Source: Mantis religiosa (Eukaryota > Arthropoda > Insecta > Mantodea > Mantidae). From it: a stretch of DNA of 64,000 nucleotides. The position numbers and the translations under genes were made by a program. Of the stretch, positions 59,421 through 64,000 are shown piece by piece; positions within the stretch are counted from its first letter, which is position 1, and every line of letters starts with the position of its first letter. Location: the NCBI GenBank assembly GCA_030765055.1, contig CM060958.1:4788467-4852466 (forward strand), written 5' to 3'. Below the pieces are notes generated by a model. The model was given only the letters and a program-made list of their open reading frames with translations, was not told the origin of the DNA and ran no database searches.

Positions 59421-59527
59421 GATTTGATTAAATAAGTTATGAGACCTTTTCTCATTACATGGCCTTCTAAGTCATATCAGAAAACAATATTCATATAAAA
59501 AGTTCTAACTAAAACATATCGTTACAA

Positions 59528-59860
59528 CCTGTAATGTTTTTGGTGAATTGTGACGTTTTCTTATAGTCTTTGCAATATAGACTTTTTCACAATAATTGCA
59601 TGCATTTGTTGTGTTCTGTGGTATTTTGTCTTTTAATTTGGAATTTAATATAGTTTATTTGTACTTAAACATACAATTGCAATCACAATTTTGCAATTCT
59701 GTTGTAAGTACAAACTTGTCAGCAGCTCCCTGGCCGTTTACCATTGTATCTTTCATTTCTTAACCTTCTTACCCTTCTCATCCATTTCTCTTTGATTTTG
59801 TCTGAATGCTTCTGCACCTCCCGTATTCTTTTCTTTCCTTTCAACATCATTTTTATATGT
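59528..59860. other. Spacer between the LTR retroelement and PLE copy
   Basis: About 330 bp without a recognised gene. A stretch with TTTGCAATATAGACTTTTTC and TCACAATAATTGCATGCATT may be a decayed PLE GIY-YIG piece, but this is too weak to call. Confidence 0.3.
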
Positions 59861-59934
59861 CGAGATTTAACTGTATTGGAACACCACAGTGAAGCAAAAT
59901 AATTATTAATTTTTAGATCAGTCGTATTTATTAA

Positions 59935-61855
59935 CATACTCCAGCAAACCGGATGAATTCATTGCAGATATAGAATTAGCAGTAGAAGGCTTGGAAACCA
60001 TGGACAAAAATATAATTAGGAAAAAATCATCTCCTATATTGGAAAACTTAATAAATAAAAAACCAGGAAAACATTTGAAACAAATTAAGATAATTAAATC
60101 TTTAAGGAAAAAGGATGTAATCTTCTCAAGGGCTGATAAAGGGAACAAAATAGTAATCTTAGACACAGCTACATACAAGGAAAAAATGTTAGAGTTACTA
60201 CAACAAAAAGAATTCCAAGAAATAGATTCTAATCCACTCAACCGATGCATAAAAGATGCACAAAAAAACCATCATTAATAGTAGAATTTTAACAACTGCA
60301 GAACAAAAAACTATCAAACCGGACAACCCTACCCTTGCAAGACTATATGGTTTGCCTAAAATACATAAACCCAACATACCCATGAGACCCATTGTAAATA
60401 ATATAAACACTCCTACTTACATTCTGGCAAAATGGCTGTCCAAAAAATTTCAGTCCTTTCCACAATTCCATACTCTGAGCATAAAAAACTCTTTAGACCT
60501 GGTAGAAAAAATTAAAAATCTTAAACTAAAACCTCATGACACTTTAGTATCCTTTGATGTCTGCTCCCTCTTCCCTAGCATTCCATTAGACAAAATGGCT
60601 AAATTCTATAAACCTAGATGCCAATGCAATAGAAGAATATTTGGCAATGACTGAAATATGTATACATCAAAATTATTTTGTTTTTGATGGAAAATATTAT
60701 AAACAAATTTCAGAACTAGCTATGGGAAGCCCGCTATCACCATTTTTGGCCAATCTATACATGAGCTTTTTCGAAACACATATAACTAAAGCCTTCCCTC
60801 ATATTTTTAAAACATGGTACAGATACGTAGACGACATCTTTGCAATAGTGCCCTACAAACAAATAGATGATGCTTTGAAACTACTCAACCTGCAAGAACC
60901 CAGCATACAATTCACAGTGGAAACTGAAGAGGACAGTACTCTACCTTTTTTGGACCTTAAAATCACAAAAAGCAATGAAAAACTAGAATTTGGTATCCAT
61001 AGAAGAGCAACACACACAGATAATTACATCAAAGCAAATAGTTTCAACCCAATTCCACACAAACATGCCACAATCAACAGTCTCACACACAGATTAGTAA
61101 ATCTACCCCTCAGCCAGCAAGAATATCAAAACGAATACCATCAAATCTTAAAAACTGCAATTAAAAATGGATATGGAAAAAACCTTGTAGATAAAAAGCT
61201 AAAATCATTCAAACTTCAAAAGAGATTAAAACAGATCACAGCTCTCACACCAATAAAACAAGAAATTAGATTTGCTAAATTTACTTACCACCCCTGGGCC
61301 ACAAAAAAGTTCCAAAAAATATTCAAGAAATACAATATAACATTGGCACCAAAAAACAATTACAACATTAAAAACCTACTTCACAGTAATAATACTGATA
61401 AGATAAAACCAGAGGAAAAGTCAGGCATTTACAAGATTAAGTGTAAAGACTGTGAAAAAATTTACATAGGGAGGACAAAAAGAAACATAGGCACTTGAAA
61501 GAAAGAGCACTTCAGGCACTTAAGATACAAAAATATTGATAAGTCCGCAATAGCAGCTCATTTCTGGTCTGAAAATCATGAAATTGAAGATAGCACCGAA
61601 TTACTAAAATACGTGCAAAAACATAGTGAACTCGTCATATGGGAGAGAATATACATAGAAAAACATAAAAACCAACTAATGAACTTTGAAATCCCGCCAG
61701 AAGAGAATCCCACATTTAAGTTCATCACTAAATCAACAGATGGCAGCAGCAACTCCAGAATTACCCACACCACTGGATCAAGCTTTAGTCGCATAAGAGC
61801 CGAAGATGCAAACGATGATTTGCGAAACATGTCCTCAAAATAGGTACGAAAGTGA
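59935..61855 (+). pseudogene. PLE RT / GIY-YIG, family B, longest N-terminus
   Basis: Starts just inside the inverted terminal repeat with TYSSKPDEFIADIE, which matches the first residues of family A (DYSNQIEDYIADIQ), so the element body begins here in both families. There is no upstream Met in frame. Breaks are an extra A near 60265, a deletion of about 19 bp near 60592 in the region after SFDVCSLFPSIP, and the TGA at 61496-61498 (shared with 47806). YVDD, GIY, CKDC and YIG are present. GLAMGSPLSP reads ELAMGSPLSP here. C-terminal codons 61499-61843 are open to NMSSK. Confidence 0.85.
61800..61833 (+). ncRNA. Hammerhead-like motif, PLE family B third copy
   Basis: The same bases as 48110-48143: CCGAAGA, T, GCAAA/TTTGC stem, GAAA, ACATGT, C. 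Confidence 0.5.
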
Positions 61856-62266
61856 AGCAGATGTGTAAATAAATACGACTCATCTAAAAATTAATAATTA
61901 TTTCGCTTCACTGTGGTGTTCCAATACAGTTAAATCTCAATATAAGAGAAACTTGTTAACCATGCAAAAAGAACACCAGAGAAACATAAAGTTGAAACAA
62001 ACAGAAATCTACAGTGTCACACCATTTTTGGACAGAAAGCCACAACATTGGCCATAACATAAAACTGTTAAAATCTTTAAGTACGCCCATAGAATTGGAT
62101 ATTTGGGAAAAAATATTCATAACCAAAAACAGTGATAAAGTTATAAATTTTGAAATCCCGGCATTAAATGAAGTATTAAAACTTAGTGCCCCTAACACCA
62201 GATGGCAGAGTGATCGGAGCTCTGTAGTAGTGGAAGAAGAGGAATGTTTATTTAGTCACCAAACAG

Positions 62267-62301
62267 CTGAGGATGAGATCGAATGATCTTGAAAACATTT
62301 T
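62267..62301 (+). ncRNA. Hammerhead-like motif, PLE family C part of the fused copy
   Basis: CTGAGGA, T, GAGATC/GATCTT stem with GAAT loop, GAAAACATTTT, as at 48577-48611. Confidence 0.35.
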
Positions 62302-62358
62302 AATTATACAACAGTAAGTGAAGTTTGAGTGTAAACATAGTGACTCATAAATCAAACT

Positions 62359-62620
62359 TCTTCCAGATCCCTTAATAGTCGGCCTGGAGTGTCCACTTCG
62401 CACATGGCTAGTAGGAAGAGACGTAGTTTCTTAGCAGCTCTTGCCCTTTTTCTCACCCCAACAATGGGTTTGAGAGGCACCAGAGGAGACTCTGCTGCGT
62501 CCTTGACGTTAACAGTTCTGTTTTCTTTTGAGGCATTTGATGAACACACTTCAAAGCTGCTTTCAAATCATTAGATGAATACTTCAAACCATACTTGCCC
62601 CTAGACATCTGCAACACACA
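62359..62620 (-). pseudogene. Possible psq-type HTH protein fragment
   Basis: Minus strand from the Met at 62608: MSRGKYGLKYSSNDLKAALKC, which resembles the start of a pipsqueak/pogo helix-turn-helix domain (RGKY, then S-x-x-x-L-x-x-A-L). Coding then seems to shift frame into NASKENRTVNVKDAAESPLV and VGVRKRARAAKKLRLFLLA, open to 62352. It could be a pogo-like transposase N-terminus or an exon of a host HTH gene. It directly abuts the C end of the PLE. Confidence 0.3.
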
Positions 62621-62849
62621 AAACATTCTGCTTGAGGAAAGAAACCTCTCCCCCACCTCTGTTTTAAAGTACAGCATAGATAACTTGCACTCTTAATAAA
62701 CCTTTGCAAAATGGCATTCTTTGTTCAGTTAAAAAGAATGGAGAAAATGCTAAGAAAAATAATCCCCAATTTAAGCTTCATAAGCTACACAGTATGAAAA
62801 TTAATTATTATATGCTAATTAATACTTTGCTTGAAACATATACTAACCT

Positions 62850-62934
62850 ATAGATTCAACATGAAAAATTCAATGCCTTAGCCTGTGTATGGCTAGTGTG
62901 AAGAAATGATTAATTTCCATCAATTAACTAAAAT
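62850..62934 (+). mobile_element. Rearranged SINE fragment
   Basis: Minus-orientation SINE body (TTCAACATGAAAAATTCAATGCC) is joined directly to plus-orientation tail (TTAGCCTGTGTATGGCTAGTG to CATCAATTAACTAAAAT). An internal part is inverted. Confidence 0.6.
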
Positions 62935-63039
62935 TTACTAACCATTTTAACATATTTTTGATACTTGCTCACTGCTGTTATAACCCACACATAAGCAGTA
63001 ACAAACATAGCGAAATTGATGTTTTATTTCAAGAGTCAA

Positions 63040-63530
63040 CCCAAAACATTGACAAATTTATTTTTTATTTATTTTCATTTATAACACAATACATGTTTTT
63101 TTGATACGTCAGTTAAATTTATATTACGTATTAAAAAAAACATACAATATTACACAATTATATAACATTTCACAATAACAATAATAATAATACATTTCTA
63201 TGTAGTTACTTTACATATAATAGTTACAGAGTAACATTTTAGTTTACACAACATTCTACAACAATAATTATTATTATCTATTTAGATAGATAGCGAATAG
63301 AAAGAAGATGTTATGCAAAACTCTTTTAGTTCCCTTTTAAATCGGTTTATTTCTTTTATATTTTTAATATATTCAAGTAATTTATTGTAAAGCTCGGTTG
63401 CCGCTGCTGTAGGTTTCATATTGTACAGTTGTAACGCATGTGCCTGTATATGATAATTATTTTTTGTTCGTGAACTTCTAATGTTAAAGTGGATGTGAGA
63501 TAACTCTACTCGTAAGTGATACACTTGAAC
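63040..63530 (-). mobile_element. Non-LTR retrotransposon 3' end
   Basis: The minus frame 63282-63524 reads HFNIRSSRTKNNYHIQAHAL, KPTAAATELYNKLLEYIKNI, NRFKRELKEFC and SSFYSLSI. This is the pattern at the C-terminus of many insect LINE reverse transcriptases (TR-N-Y-I-x-x-H, then LYNKLP-x-x-I-K, then FK-x-x-L-K, then FYS). A 230-bp AT-rich 3' UTR follows, ending in AAATAAATAAAAAATAAA near 63050. The copy is 5'-truncated and lies between SINE fragments. Confidence 0.65.
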
Positions 63531-63658
63531 CAGGAGATCTGTGGTTCAAATCCCGGCCATGGCATTGAATTTTTCATGTTGACTCTATCCATCAAATATC
63601 TTAACCTATATATGGCTAGTGTGAAGAAATGATTAATTTCCATCAATTAACTAAAATA
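63506..63658 (+). mobile_element. SINE copy, 5'-truncated, first of a tandem pair
   Basis: Begins within the tRNA part (ACCAGGAGATCTGTGGTTCA, B box GGTTCAAATCC) and continues through GAATTTTTCATGTTGACTC to CCATCAATTAACTAAAAT. A 115-bp linker then leads into the next copy. The B boxes of the two copies are 311 bp apart. Confidence 0.8.
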
Positions 63659-63772
63659 ATAAGAGTTAAATGATGAAGCCTGGGACTTAAGTACTTACAA
63701 TTGTAAGTCGCCACAAACAGTGTATCTCGGATACGAGAGCCCGTAGTGGTCTACCGGGGAAATATAAGAGTC

Positions 63773-63981
63773 AACTGGAGAATTTAATGTCAGGAAGGCA
63801 CGTTGGCCATGGTAGCTCAAAGGTTAAGAGCGACTGGACGGAAACCAGGAGATCCGTGGTTCAAATCCCGGCCATGGCATTGAATTTTTCATGTTGACTC
63901 TATCCATCAAATATCAAATATCTTAGCCTATATACGGCTAGTGTGGAGAAATGATTAATTTCCATCAATTAACTAAAATAG
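63773..63981 (+). mobile_element. SINE copy, full tRNA-like head
   Basis: After a leader (AACTGGAGAATTTAATGTCAGG) the tRNA-like part can fold. Acceptor stem GCCATGG/CCATGGC, D arm GCTC/GAGC, anticodon stem CTGG/CCAG and a T arm with GGTTCAAATCC are all visible. The body follows, with GAATTTTTCA, an extra copy of ATCAAAT and the tail CATCAATTAACTAAAAT. Pol III boxes A and B are intact, but the leader before box A and the palindromic acceptor stem are unusual. The window ends a few bases later. Confidence 0.8.
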
Positions 63982-64000
63982 CGAAATTCATGTTTTATTT

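Larger units (their letters stand above)
56060..59527 (-). mobile_element. LTR-type retroelement, internally deleted
   Basis: Two direct terminal repeats in minus orientation start TTGTAACGATATGTTTTAG (at 59527 and 56605) and share GATATGACTTAGAAGGCCATG, TTAATCAAATCTCGACCTG, GTGCATCCTATCTGCTG and GCCACAAATTTGGCTCCTGA. The left one keeps a longer U3-like part. Near 59270 the minus strand reads CACAAATTTGGCGCCCAACG, resembling an LTR end followed by a tRNA-Lys-type primer-binding site. Only a gag-like ORF remains; no protease, RT or integrase was seen, so it is non-autonomous. A 462-bp solo LTR of another family sits inside. No outer target duplication could be fixed. Confidence 0.65.
59861..62358 (+). 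mobile_element. PLE family B copy fused to a family C 3' end
   Basis: It begins with the inverted B terminal sequence (TCGAGATTTAACTG, 59861-59933), followed by the B coding region, hammerhead-like motif and forward B terminal sequence to about 61940. It continues without a break into family C GIY-YIG sequence (AAGAGAAACTTGTTAACC) and the C end AAATCAAACT (62358). The B-C junction equals that at 48245-48270, including the B insertion site, and both share the TGA before KKEHFRHL. The block is therefore a copy of the C-with-B nest, starting at the B end and stopping exactly at the C end. No target duplication was found. Confidence 0.85.

Overview
The window is arthropod, most likely insect, nuclear DNA. 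It is AT-rich, has spliced genes with GT-AG introns, and is dominated by transposable elements and one large satellite. Only two host genes are recognisable, both on the + strand. The last two exons (768-1092) of a Cys-loop ligand-gated ion-channel subunit lie at the left. Four exons (41485-55899) of a small coiled-coil protein whose C-terminal motif resembles the kinetochore protein Spc24 lie in the right half; its final exon was not found.

Layout. 1-2816: channel 3' end and tRNA-derived SINE copies. 4297-5370: decayed DNA transposon with CACT termini. 6657-32590: 26-kb satellite of about 277 units of 93/94 bp, with blocks of several kb duplicated inside it. 32641-33370: decayed Penelope-like element (PLE). 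34827-34939: miniature inverted PLE derivative. 35685-36277 and 40415-40625: a 135-bp tandem repeat split by a head-to-head PLE dimer (family A, 36278-40414). 41485-55899: Spc24-like gene. Its second intron holds a nest of PLEs (C dimer 42861-48668, containing B dimer 44381-48252, containing mini-A 45582-45779), a SINE with target-site duplication, and a DNA transposon with 120-bp inverted repeats. Its third intron holds a dead mariner whose N-terminal coding segment has expanded about 12-fold. 56060-59527: LTR-type retroelement with a coiled-coil gag-like ORF and a nested 462-bp solo LTR. 59861-62358: a third B copy fused to a C 3' end. 62355-64000: HTH-like fragment, LINE 3' end and SINE dimer.

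The main unusual result concerns the PLEs. Three families (A, B, C) occur as head-to-head inverted dimers. Target-site duplications of 10-12 bp flank the A and B dimers and two miniature derivatives that keep only the inverted 3' ends. The 3' ends of all families, at or overlapping the end of the GIY-YIG ORF, share a hammerhead-ribozyme-like core. Its stem II differs in sequence between families but stays complementary, and in A, B and D it is followed by a self-complementary hexamer. The nesting gives a relative order of insertion: C before B before mini-A.

All calls come from reading the sequence; no database search was possible. Family names rest on visible motifs, and ortholog names are tentative.
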